Assembly (NCBI GenBank): GCA_041550515.1 | Contig: JBFEOQ010000043.1 | Span: 1-13,589, forward strand | Direction of reading: 5' to 3' | Length of the DNA stretch: 13,589 nucleotides | Source: PFL35 sp041550515 | GTDB taxonomy: Archaea > Thermoplasmatota > E2 > DHVEG-1 | Made by a program: the position numbers and the translations under genes | Shown here: positions 7,876 through 13,566 of the stretch, piece by piece | Layout: every line of letters starts with the position of its first letter | Numbering within the stretch: position 1 is the first letter of the stretch | Notes under the pieces: generated by a model | Databases searched by the model: none | The model's input: the letters and a program-made list of their open reading frames with translations, nothing else | Told to the model about the DNA's origin: nothing

Positions 7876-7920
7876 AATTAATCATTTGACTATAAAATAA
7901 AATTAATTATTAATTATTGT

Positions 7921-8580
7921 TTACAATTGATTTATACGTTTTTCAGCATCTTTTATCTGTAATTTTTTAAAAGCATTAATAAGATTTGTTAATCCTATTG
8001 TTTTTGCAGCATACCTATCAGCTCGATATTCATCTCTGAAACGTCTGAACGTTAGTGAAGTAATTGCGAGAAAAGAAGATATAAATTTACTAGGGCTATG
8101 CTTCAGATGATATACTTCATGGGCAACAACAGATTTTATTTCATCTTTCTCAAGTCTTTCAACTAATCCAACTGAAAGATAAACCTTATTTTTGTATGCA
8201 AATGCCTTTATCCTCTGTGAATTTAATATTCTAATATCTACATTCCAGTGTTTTCCAATATCAGAAAGAAATGTAGGTAACCTAAAAATATTTTTATCAA
8301 GTTTCAAATTAAGATAGGCTTTTACAAACCCTAATAATATTGTTCCAATGAGAATTATACCTAGATATATCCATAACCAATAAAACATATGACAATTCAT
8401 AGATAATAGATTAAGTGAAATTATAACCGTCATAAAAAATTGACTAGCTAATAGTGATTCATAATTTCTTTTAAAAATAAATATAAGACCAAAAATAATA
8501 ACTAAGGCTATCAAACCTATTAAGGGATATAATAATCCCGCATTCTGTATACAATAAAAAAAACATTCAATAGTATTCAT
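7921..8580 (-). CDS. BlaR1/M56-like membrane metallopeptidase without a sensor domain
   Basis: This 219-residue protein starts with about three membrane helices (roughly 15-37, 45-62, 68-88). A cytoplasmic zinc-protease segment follows: HEVYH (H154, E155, H158) inside VVAHEVYHLKHSP, and a third-ligand motif RDEYRAD (E184, D188). This is the layout of the M56/M48 peptidase part of BlaR1/MecR1, which in bacteria relays a signal that leads to cleavage of BlaI/MecI repressors. The extracellular penicillin-binding sensor domain is absent: the protein ends about 30 residues after the third ligand. It lies six bases after a BlaI-type repressor gene and is surely co-transcribed with it. AAGTGA overlaps the repressor stop as ribosome site. 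I infer that it inactivates the neighbouring repressor; what it senses is unknown. HtpX-type quality-control protease is the alternative. Confidence 0.8.
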   Translation of the reverse strand: MNTIECFFYCIQNAGLLYPLIGLIALVIIFGLIFIFKRNYESLLASQFFMTVIISLNLLSMNCHMFYWLWIYLGIILIGTILLGFVKAYLNLKLDKNIFRLPTFLSDIGKHWNVDIRILNSQRIKAFAYKNKVYLSVGLVERLEKDEIKSVVAHEVYHLKHSPSKFISSFLAITSLTFRRFRDEYRADRYAAKTIGLTNLINAFKKLQIKDAEKRINQL

Positions 8581-8586
8581 TTTTGT

Positions 8587-8946
8587 TCACTTTATTCGAT
8601 TTTTCTTGATTGTATCAATTGTCGATGTTCCAAATGTGTCTACTAAACAATCAATAATTTTTTCACAAATTTTATTTCCTACTTTTTCCCTGTTACCAAC
8701 AGGGGTATAAATATATCTTAATCTTGATTCAGTTTCATCAATTACACGATTGACAAAACCAGATTTAATTAATCTATCCAATGTCCCAGCAACACATGCT
8801 AAGGATAAATCATTACATTCTTGTTGAATTTCAGGAGATGTCATTTTTTTATTTTTCCAGAGTAATTCAAGAACTCGTGCTTCGTTTGGACTAAAGAATT
8901 TTATTAATCCTTCTTTTTCAAGATTTATACGTTCTACTTTTACCAT
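8587..8946 (-). CDS. BlaI/MecI/CopY-family transcriptional repressor
   Basis: From ATG 8946 this is a 119-residue protein. Residues 18-85 form the Penicillinase_R winged helix: FFSPNEARVLELLW (17-30), MTSPEIQQEC (35-44), a recognition helix ACVAGTLDRLIKSGFV (50-65), and a wing RLRYIYTP (75-82). The C-terminal helix (85-115) would serve as dimerisation arm. There is no CopY-type Cys-x-Cys copper hook, only scattered cysteines. An in-frame ATG at 8970 would add eight residues, but a TATA box at 8971-8981 places the transcript start near 8950, downstream of that codon; ATG 8946 is therefore preferred and the mRNA is nearly leaderless. A TTTACA-N5-TGTAAA palindrome covers the predicted start, which fits self-repression. 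The next gene is the M56-like peptidase, as in BlaI-BlaR1 pairs. Confidence 0.88.
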   Translation of the reverse strand: MVKVERINLEKEGLIKFFSPNEARVLELLWKNKKMTSPEIQQECNDLSLACVAGTLDRLIKSGFVNRVIDETESRLRYIYTPVGNREKVGNKICEKIIDCLVDTFGTSTIDTIKKNRIK

Positions 8947-8949
8947 TGA

Positions 8950-8966
8950 TTTACATATAGTGTAAA
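8950..8966. promoter_or_regulatory. Operator 1 at the repressor's own promoter
   Basis: The palindrome TTTACA-TATAG-TGTAAA has perfect 6-bp arms and lies between the repressor's TATA box (8971-8981) and its ATG at 8946, over the predicted transcript start. The TACA/TGTA core matches that of known BlaI and CopY operators, although those usually have shorter spacers. Confidence 0.7.
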
Positions 8967-8970
8967 CCAA

Positions 8971-8981
8971 GTATATAAAAT
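8971..8981 (-). promoter_or_regulatory. TATA box of the repressor-peptidase operon
   Basis: The minus strand reads TTTTATATAC. Its centre near 8976 predicts transcription from about 8950, four bases before ATG 8946. This decides the start codon of the repressor gene. Confidence 0.6.
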
Positions 8982-9007
8982 TTATTGTCCATTTAATAAC
9001 AATTAGG

Positions 9008-9024
9008 TTTACATTTACCGTAAA
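9008..9024. promoter_or_regulatory. Operator 2 (upstream half of orphan promoter)
   Basis: TTTACA-TTTAC-CGTAAA matches the operator with one changed base in the right arm. It lies just upstream of the plus-strand TATA box at 9026-9033 and also upstream of the repressor's own TATA box, so it could act on both divergent promoters. Confidence 0.6.
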
Positions 9025-9025
9025 G

Positions 9026-9033
9026 TATTTAAA
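9026..9033 (+). promoter_or_regulatory. TATA box of an orphan plus-strand promoter
   Basis: TATTTAAA here is identical to the transporter promoter box at 9339-9346 and sits in the same place between two operators. The predicted start is near 9056, inside operator 3. No gene follows within 300 bases: the position equivalent to the transporter's ATG reads AAG. Confidence 0.5.
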
Positions 9034-9049
9034 CCAGACAGCACATATA

Positions 9050-9068
9050 GTTTACAACTATTGTAAAC
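9050..9068. promoter_or_regulatory. Operator 3 (perfect palindrome at orphan start site)
   Basis: GTTTACA-ACTAT-TGTAAAC has perfect 7-bp arms, the best of the five copies. It begins (TTTACA at 9051) exactly 43 bases after operator 2. Confidence 0.7.
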
Positions 9069-9090
9069 AAAGGGAGCTTGATCTGAAAAA

Positions 9091-9234
9091 TTAAGGTTTT
9101 ATAGTACCTCTTCCCTCTTTCTTTTTAGGATCACCCTCCCAATTCCTCCACCACAAATATATATTTATTATCAATTTTAAGTTTAATAATTTAAAGAATT
9201 TATCATCGACTATTATTCTAATCTTAAATTGCTT
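9091..9234 (-). pseudogene. Possible C-terminal remnant of a lost gene
   Basis: Part of the 412-base gene-free control region. On the minus strand an open frame of about 47 codons runs to a TAA at 9091-9093. Its last 20 or so residues are unlike random AT-rich sequence: YLWWRNWEGDPKKKERGRG followed by TIKP, encoded by a patch (about 9101-9155) far richer in G and C than its surroundings. There is no ATG, and the only candidate start is a TTG at 9174 without a ribosome site. It may be the tail of a decayed gene or a tiny unrecognised gene. I recognise no family. The rest of 9235-9317 shows nothing. Confidence 0.3.
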
Positions 9235-9320
9235 TTATTAACTATTTTTTTATAAAATTATACTTTTTAATTAATTTCCCAAAAATAGAATTATAAATTG
9301 ATAACGAGATTTAAAAGAGG

Positions 9321-9337
9321 TTTACATTTACCGTAAA
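9321..9337. promoter_or_regulatory. Operator 4 (upstream of transporter TATA box)
   Basis: TTTACA-TTTAC-CGTAAA, the same variant as operator 2, directly before the TATA box at 9339-9346. Confidence 0.65.
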
Positions 9338-9338
9338 G

Positions 9339-9346
9339 TATTTAAA
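9339..9346 (+). promoter_or_regulatory. TATA box of the transporter operon
   Basis: TATTTAAA flanked by operators 4 and 5. The predicted start near 9368 leaves a leader of about 14 bases before ATG 9383. Confidence 0.6.
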
Positions 9347-9363
9347 CTTCCAAAACAATTCTA

Positions 9364-9380
9364 TTTACAATAGGTGTAAA
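9364..9380. promoter_or_regulatory. Operator 5 (over transporter start and ribosome site)
   Basis: TTTACA-ATAGG-TGTAAA has perfect 6-bp arms and begins 43 bases after operator 4. It ends two bases before ATG 9383 and contains AGGTG (9372-9376), the only ribosome-site candidate, six bases before the ATG. Confidence 0.7.
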
Positions 9381-9382
9381 CA

Positions 9383-10639
9383 ATGTTCCTAAGGATATTA
9401 AGAAAATCTTTATCAAAAAGAAAATCACGAATTGCAATAGCAATTATCTCGGTAATAATTGGGGCTGCTATAACTACAGCATTATTAAGCGTTTCTTTTG
9501 ATATAACAGAAAAAGTTGGTCATGAATTCAGAAAGTATGGTGCTAATCTAATAATTTCACCAAAGTCAGATACAATTGAAGTTGGTTTTCCAGGTGTAGA
9601 TTTTGGTTCAGTAACAGAACAAAGATATATTAATGAAAGTGACTTATGGAAAATTAAAACAATTTATTGGAGAAACAATGTTCTCGGATATGCGCCTTTA
9701 TTATACCAAGTTGTTCGAATTGGAGAAGGTGAGAATGAACAAAATGTAGTACTTGTTGGTACATATTTTAATAAAGACATTGAAATTATTGAGCCATATT
9801 CATTTGAGGACCCATCTGTTTTTAAAACAGGGATTCAAACCATTAGTACGTGGTGGAATGTTGAAGGTGATTGGATTGAGAATCAAAATGATTCAATTAG
9901 CAGTATGGTTGGAGCTGAAGTTGCTAAAAAATTGGGTTTAGAAGTCGGAGATACTTATCCTATTAAATATTATAAAACCCCAGAGGATTTATCAAATGAA
10001 TCAACTTATAATCTTATTGTTAAGGGTATTATTTCAACAGATGGAAATGAGGATAATCAGATCTTTGTAAATTTACAATTAGCTCAAAATATTTCAGCTC
10101 GACAGAATAAAGTGCATACCATCCAGGTATCTGCATTATGTAATGCCTGTCCGGTTGATAGTTTTGCTCAGGAGATAGAAGAAAAAATTCCTTATGTTGA
10201 AGGAAAGACCGTTAAACAACTTGTTAGTGCTGAAATGAATATTCTCGGTAGGATTGAAAATATGATGTTTCTTGTTACAATTATTGCACTATTTGCTTCT
10301 GCTCTTGGTGTAATGACTACAATGACAACTAGTGTTATCGAACGTAAAAAAGAAATCGGTCTGATGAAAAGTGTAGGAGCGGAAAATAAAAAAATTGTTG
10401 CATTGTTTTTTTCTGAAGCGTCAATAATTGGTGTGATGGGAGGTTTATCTGGTTTTATTATTGGGGTAATAATTTCTCAATTTATTGGAATGAGTGTTTT
10501 TAATACTTCAATCAGTCCTAGATATGAGATTATCCCTATTGTTCTATTAATATCAGTTGTTGTAGCACTTATTGCAAGTTTAATTCCTATAAGAAAGGCA
10601 GTAAAAATTGAACCAGCAATTGTCTTAAGAGGTGAATAA
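9383..10639 (+). CDS. FtsX/MacB-type ABC transporter permease with an external Cys-x-x-Cys
   Basis: This 418-residue permease has the MacB layout: TM1 at about 17-38, a large extracytoplasmic domain (about 40-288), then three helices (about 291-313, 340-370, 383-405) forming the FtsX domain. The cytoplasmic loop ERKKEIGLMKSVGAENKKI (320-338) is the usual ATPase-contacting segment. The external domain carries CNACPVDSF (C253, C256), unusual for MacB and suggestive of metal or redox chemistry. The ATPase gene follows, its ribosome site overlapping the permease stop, then a DUF2318 protein. FtsX-like permeases, an ATPase and a DUF2318 protein also occur together in the FTR1/P19 iron-linked loci of Campylobacter (Cj1658-Cj1665); here only one permease and no FTR1 or P19 are seen. 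Two operators flank its promoter, so the BlaI-type repressor probably controls it. Confidence 0.9.
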   Translation: MFLRILRKSLSKRKSRIAIAIISVIIGAAITTALLSVSFDITEKVGHEFRKYGANLIISPKSDTIEVGFPGVDFGSVTEQRYINESDLWKIKTIYWRNNVLGYAPLLYQVVRIGEGENEQNVVLVGTYFNKDIEIIEPYSFEDPSVFKTGIQTISTWWNVEGDWIENQNDSISSMVGAEVAKKLGLEVGDTYPIKYYKTPEDLSNESTYNLIVKGIISTDGNEDNQIFVNLQLAQNISARQNKVHTIQVSALCNACPVDSFAQEIEEKIPYVEGKTVKQLVSAEMNILGRIENMMFLVTIIALFASALGVMTTMTTSVIERKKEIGLMKSVGAENKKIVALFFSEASIIGVMGGLSGFIIGVIISQFIGMSVFNTSISPRYEIIPIVLLISVVVALIASLIPIRKAVKIEPAIVLRGE

Positions 10640-10643
10640 AAAA

Positions 10644-11300
10644 ATGCCAAAGAATATAATCGAAGTAAAAAATATTTCAAAAATATATGATAATAATACA
10701 AAAGCTTTAGATAATCTTAGTTTATCAATTGTTGAAGGTGAATGGACAACCATTATGGGCCCCTCAGGTTCTGGGAAAACAACTCTATTGAATATTATTG
10801 GTTGTTTAGACTCTGCAACAAAGGGATCTGTACATATTAATGAGACAGAGATTACACAGTTAAAACAGAACGAACTAACAAGGTTTCGAAGAGAAAATAT
10901 TGGTTTGATTTTTCAGCAATATCATCTTGTTCCATATCTAACTGCTTTGGAAAATGTAATGATGGCTCAGTTTTATCATAGTATTGTTAACGAGAATGAC
11001 GCAGTTGAAGCTCTAAAGAGAGTTGGACTTAGTCATAGATTAAATCATATACCTGCTCATCTTTCTGGTGGAGAACAACAACGGGTGTGTATCGCACGAG
11101 CTTTAATTAATGAACCAAATATACTATTGGCAGATGAGCCTACCGGAAATCTTGATCAGAAAAATGGTGAACTTGTTTTAAAACTTATTAAAGAGTTGCA
11201 ACTTGAGGGACATACAATTATTTTAATTACTCATAATCCACAAATAGGTAAAATTGGAAATCGGGTTGTGAAGTTGATTGATGGAAAAATAAGTTCTTAA
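10644..11300 (+). CDS. ABC transporter ATP-binding protein (MacB/LolD class)
   Basis: This 218-residue ATPase powers the FtsX-type permease encoded just upstream. Walker A GPSGSGKTT is at 39-47, the Q-loop in IFQQYH at 90-94, the signature LSGGEQQR at 140-147, Walker B ILLADEP at 160-166 with the LADEPTGNLD extension typical of the MacB/LolD/FtsE class, and the switch histidine H197. All parts are intact. GAGGTGA (10629-10635) overlaps the permease stop and lies eight bases before ATG 10644, so I prefer this ATG to the GTG at 10632, which lies inside the ribosome site. Translational coupling with the permease is likely. Confidence 0.95.
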   Translation: MPKNIIEVKNISKIYDNNTKALDNLSLSIVEGEWTTIMGPSGSGKTTLLNIIGCLDSATKGSVHINETEITQLKQNELTRFRRENIGLIFQQYHLVPYLTALENVMMAQFYHSIVNENDAVEALKRVGLSHRLNHIPAHLSGGEQQRVCIARALINEPNILLADEPTGNLDQKNGELVLKLIKELQLEGHTIILITHNPQIGKIGNRVVKLIDGKISS

Positions 11301-11324
11301 TAAAATATATATGAGGTAAAAGAT

Positions 11325-11888
11325 ATGAGTAAAAGAAAAAAGCTAAGAAGAATTGAATTAGAAAAAGTTGAAAGAAGAAAAAATATAATTGAGCAAAAAA
11401 GGAATAAAACAAAAAAAATAATGGCAATTTCCGTAGTTTTTATAATTGTAATTGGTCTTGGTATATACTTTATGATGTATTCAGATGGAAACATTGATAT
11501 CAAAGATGTAGAGTCTGATCCGGAATCTATTATACAGACTGCAACTCAGATAAAGATCCCAACTAGTGGTATTAATGGAGATGCAAGTTTCTATTCTTAT
11601 GATTCTAACGGAGTAAAAATCAAATATTTTACCGTTATAGGTACAGATGGAAATGTTCATGTTGCATTTGATGCATGTGATGTCTGCTATGGTGCAAAAA
11701 AAGGATATAGACAAATTGATGAGGTTATGCATTGTATAAATTGTGGTAGAGAATTCGCAATTAACAGTATTGGAACTCAAAACACTGCTGGAGGTTGTTG
11801 GCCGAGCTATATTTCAAAAACATTTGAAGAAGATCTCGTTGTAATAAATATTGATGACTTAGAAGAAAAGCGATATATGTTTGCATAA
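11325..11888 (+). CDS. Membrane-anchored DUF2318 (Fe-S-containing-type) protein
   Basis: This 187-residue protein has a very basic N-terminal cytoplasmic segment (1-31, probably helical), one membrane helix (about 32-52) and an extracytoplasmic DUF2318 domain (about 75-187). Conserved cysteines are C118 and C121 in DACDVCYG, C137 and C140 in HCINCGREF, and C158 in GGCWPS, which fit binding of a metal or cluster. DUF2318 proteins are known from iron-linked FtsX-transporter loci, such as Cj1660 in Campylobacter. Third gene of the transporter operon, 24 bases after the ATPase; GAGGTAA lies about eight bases before the ATG. I infer that it hands a metal or electrons to the external domain of the permease. 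Substrate and direction of transport are not shown by the sequence. Confidence 0.85.
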   Translation: MSKRKKLRRIELEKVERRKNIIEQKRNKTKKIMAISVVFIIVIGLGIYFMMYSDGNIDIKDVESDPESIIQTATQIKIPTSGINGDASFYSYDSNGVKIKYFTVIGTDGNVHVAFDACDVCYGAKKGYRQIDEVMHCINCGREFAINSIGTQNTAGGCWPSYISKTFEEDLVVINIDDLEEKRYMFA

Positions 11889-11962
11889 TAAATTAATATC
11901 TAAATATTTTATTCAATATCCTTACAAAAAAAATAATTATATTATGTAAAGGTAAAAATTAT

Positions 11963-12323
11963 ATGAAAAATAAAATTTAATATTATATGTTCAAACTAAT
12001 GATAAACCTGAAAGTCAATATTCTCCACTTGTTCTTGCTAAGACTGTAAAATGATGGATATAGATGCAAAGGTTTATTATCTTGGACGAGGACTAAAAAT
12101 ATTACGACCTGGAATGGCTGAGAAAATAAAACTAGGAAACTTTCCAAATTTAACAGAAATGATAAAAAAAACATTAGAAATGGGAATAGATATTTATGTA
12201 TGTAAAGCATCAAAACAGATGCTTGGATGGTAAAAAATAGAACTATTAAATTAAGTAAAAATAGTTGCTGCTGGAACCCTTAATGATCTTGCACTTGATG
12301 CTGAAGCAAATATGTGGTTTTAG
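11963..12323 (+). pseudogene. Decayed DsrE/DsrF-family (sulfur-relay-like) gene
   Basis: Joined over three frames this gives a nearly whole DsrE-like protein of about 120 residues. ATG 11963 begins MKNK; the frame then changes near 11974 to NLILYVQTNDKPESQYSPLV and LAKTVK, changes again at 12051 to MMDIDAKVYYLGRGLKIL and GMAEKIKLGNFPNLTEM, and ends VKIVAAGTLNDLALDAEANM-WF with TAG at 12321-12323. Both shifts fit loss of one A from an A-run. In the last frame two TAA stops interrupt it (12231-12233, 12252-12254). DsrE proteins are small sulfur-handling or putative peroxiredoxin-like proteins; the conserved cysteine in IYVCKAS and the TLNDLALDA tail are kept. Two frameshifts plus two stops argue for a true pseudogene. 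AAAGGT upstream of the ATG is a relic ribosome site. The longest intact piece, 12051-12233, is not a likely gene alone. Confidence 0.8.
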
Positions 12324-12336
12324 GAGAGAAATTTGA

Positions 12337-12951
12337 ATGCAAACTGAAACTATCTCGAAGATAATGTTAAGAGATCATGATAATATTGTAAAACTACTCA
12401 ATGATTTTAAAAATTGTTTAAATCTTGATAAAGAAACATTGAAAAAAGTGTTTGATATATTTAAATGGGAGCTTGAAAAACACATTTTCACAGAAGAAAA
12501 AGTAATTTTTATTTCATATGATCCTGAAGATAAAACTGAAGGATATACAATGATTCCTCAGCTTATGCTTGACCATAAAAGAATTTATGATAGTTTAAAA
12601 GGAATTCAAAATAGTATTAATATGGATAAAACCTGTAATTTTCAAGACTTTAAAGAGTTGTTAATAAAACATAAACAATATGAGGAGAATTTTTTGTATC
12701 CAAAATTAGATCAAGAGTTGAATGAGAAAACGAAAGAAATGATTATTTATAGAATTAAAGAAATAAAATTAGATGATAAAGGTTTAAAAAAAATTAAATT
12801 AAAATGCTCCGAATGCGGTAAAAAATTAGGAATAATGGAAGGATATCATTATCCAAAACTTGAAAAAAGATGGTTTTTTTGCAGAAAATGTTATGATGAA
12901 ATCGAAAACGAAAAACAAGATAAAAAGAAATATAAAACTATAGTTAGATGA
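12337..12951 (+). CDS. Hemerythrin-like (HHE) protein with C-terminal zinc ribbon
   Basis: Residues 1-140 form a hemerythrin/HHE four-helix domain with likely iron ligands H14 (RDHDN), H49 and E53 (EKHIFTEE), H80 (LDHKR), H112 and E116 (KHKQYEE). Such domains bind a di-iron centre for oxygen, NO or redox sensing or for iron storage. Residues 155-190 add a zinc ribbon: C157-x2-C160 (KCSECGKK) and C182-x2-C185 (FCRKCYDE), ending in a basic tail. The domain fusion suggests protein or nucleic-acid binding coupled to the di-iron site; that is inference. AGGAGA (12322-12327) lies nine bases before the ATG and overlaps the stop of the dead DsrE gene, so the two were probably once one operon. Confidence 0.85.
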   Translation: MQTETISKIMLRDHDNIVKLLNDFKNCLNLDKETLKKVFDIFKWELEKHIFTEEKVIFISYDPEDKTEGYTMIPQLMLDHKRIYDSLKGIQNSINMDKTCNFQDFKELLIKHKQYEENFLYPKLDQELNEKTKEMIIYRIKEIKLDDKGLKKIKLKCSECGKKLGIMEGYHYPKLEKRWFFCRKCYDEIENEKQDKKKYKTIVR

Positions 12952-12976
12952 AAATATACTACCGTTAATTATCTTA

Positions 12977-12996
12977 ATAATCCATAAAAAGATTAT
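12977..12996. promoter_or_regulatory. Inverted repeat around the Hsp20 TATA box
   Basis: ATAATC (12977-12982) and GATTAT (12991-12996) form a perfect 6-bp inverted repeat with an 8-base spacer, CATAAAAA, that holds the likely TATA element. A regulator bound here would block TBP. The predicted transcript start is near 13013, giving a leader of about 20 bases that includes AGGTGA at 13021-13026. Confidence 0.4.
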
Positions 12997-13032
12997 CATA
13001 AATTTAATATAAATACAATGAGGTGAACAAAA

Positions 13033-13566
13033 TTGGTGAAGAAAAAAGAAAAAAATATAAATATTAAAAAAGAAGCTGGAAAAAAAACTACTGAAAAAGT
13101 TAGATCACCCCAATTATGGAGACCATTAGATATTTGGGAGGATGTTAATCGTTTATTTTCTGAGGATCCTTGGTACTCTCCATGGTGGGGAAGTTGGGGA
13201 TATCGACTACCTAAATTTGGAAGGATTTCTGATGATGATATTAAATTTATTCCTTTAGATGTAATCGATGATAATAAAGAATATAAAATTATTGCTGAAA
13301 TGCCTGGAGTCCCTAAAAAAAACATAGAAGTAAAAATCACAAATGATACTTTAAGTATATGTGGTAATACAGACACTGATGTAAAAAAAGAAGAGGAAGG
13401 ATATATAAGACGTGAGAGAACATATTCAACATTATGCCGTAATTTACGTTTTCCTGAAGATGTAAATCCAGATAATGCATTTGCAACACTTAATGATGGG
13501 ATACTTGAAATTAAAGTACCAAAAATTAAAAAAATAAAAAAAGGAAGGTCTATAACAATAAAATAA
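13033..13566 (+). CDS. Hsp20-family small heat-shock protein
   Basis: This ATP-independent holdase chaperone has 177 residues from TTG 13033. The N-terminal arm (1-70) is first lysine-rich and then tryptophan-rich (DPWYSPWWGSWGY, 45-57). The alpha-crystallin domain spans about 72-164, with AEMPGVPKKNIEVKI (88-102) and the conserved A-x-LNDGILEI-x-VPK end (151-164). The C-terminal I-x-I motif (I174, I176 in SITIK) that joins dimers into oligomers is present at the very end. Start choice: TTG 13033 and GTG 13036 are adjacent, six and nine bases from AGGTGA; there is no nearby ATG in frame, and either would work. It is probably transcribed alone from the promoter with the inverted repeat. Confidence 0.93.
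   Translation: MVKKKEKNINIKKEAGKKTTEKVRSPQLWRPLDIWEDVNRLFSEDPWYSPWWGSWGYRLPKFGRISDDDIKFIPLDVIDDNKEYKIIAEMPGVPKKNIEVKITNDTLSICGNTDTDVKKEEEGYIRRERTYSTLCRNLRFPEDVNPDNAFATLNDGILEIKVPKIKKIKKGRSITIK

Larger units (their letters stand above)
9005..9034 (+). repeat. 30-bp direct repeat, copy 1 (operator plus TATA box)
   Basis: These 30 bases recur exactly at 9318-9347. The unit holds operator 2 and a TATTTAAA box. The flanking DNA differs, so the unit was copied or kept as a promoter module. Confidence 0.9.
9318..9347 (+). repeat. 30-bp direct repeat, copy 2 (operator plus TATA box)
   Basis: Exact copy of 9005-9034, 313 bases downstream, here serving the transporter operon. Confidence 0.9.

Noticed and set aside
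7921..8970. A true beta-lactam resistance system
   Set aside because: There is no penicillin-binding sensor domain and no beta-lactamase in the window, and the probable archaeal host lacks the drug target.
9005..9347. Start of a CRISPR array or mobile-element repeat
   Set aside because: There are only two copies, 313 bases apart, each containing a TATA box and operator at the same promoter position; this is a regulatory duplication, and no transposase gene or terminal inverted repeats were seen nearby.
11227..11780. Several minus-strand open frames opposite the ATPase end and the DUF2318 gene
   Set aside because: They are Phe/Leu/Ser-rich shadows of lysine-rich coding DNA on the other strand.
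11922..11949. TTACA...TGTAA pair upstream of the DsrE-like pseudogene as a sixth repressor operator
   Set aside because: The arms are 18 bases apart instead of 5-7, so it does not match the other five sites and is likely chance in AT-rich DNA.
12231..12254. Recoding or readthrough of the TAA codons in the DsrE-like gene
   Set aside because: Both stops are TAA, not the TAG or TGA used for pyrrolysine or selenocysteine, and two frameshifts elsewhere in the gene also need explaining. Decay is simpler.
12996..13376. Long minus-strand open frame opposite the Hsp20 gene
   Set aside because: It mirrors a clear alpha-crystallin coding sequence and has no recognisable domain; it is a shadow frame.
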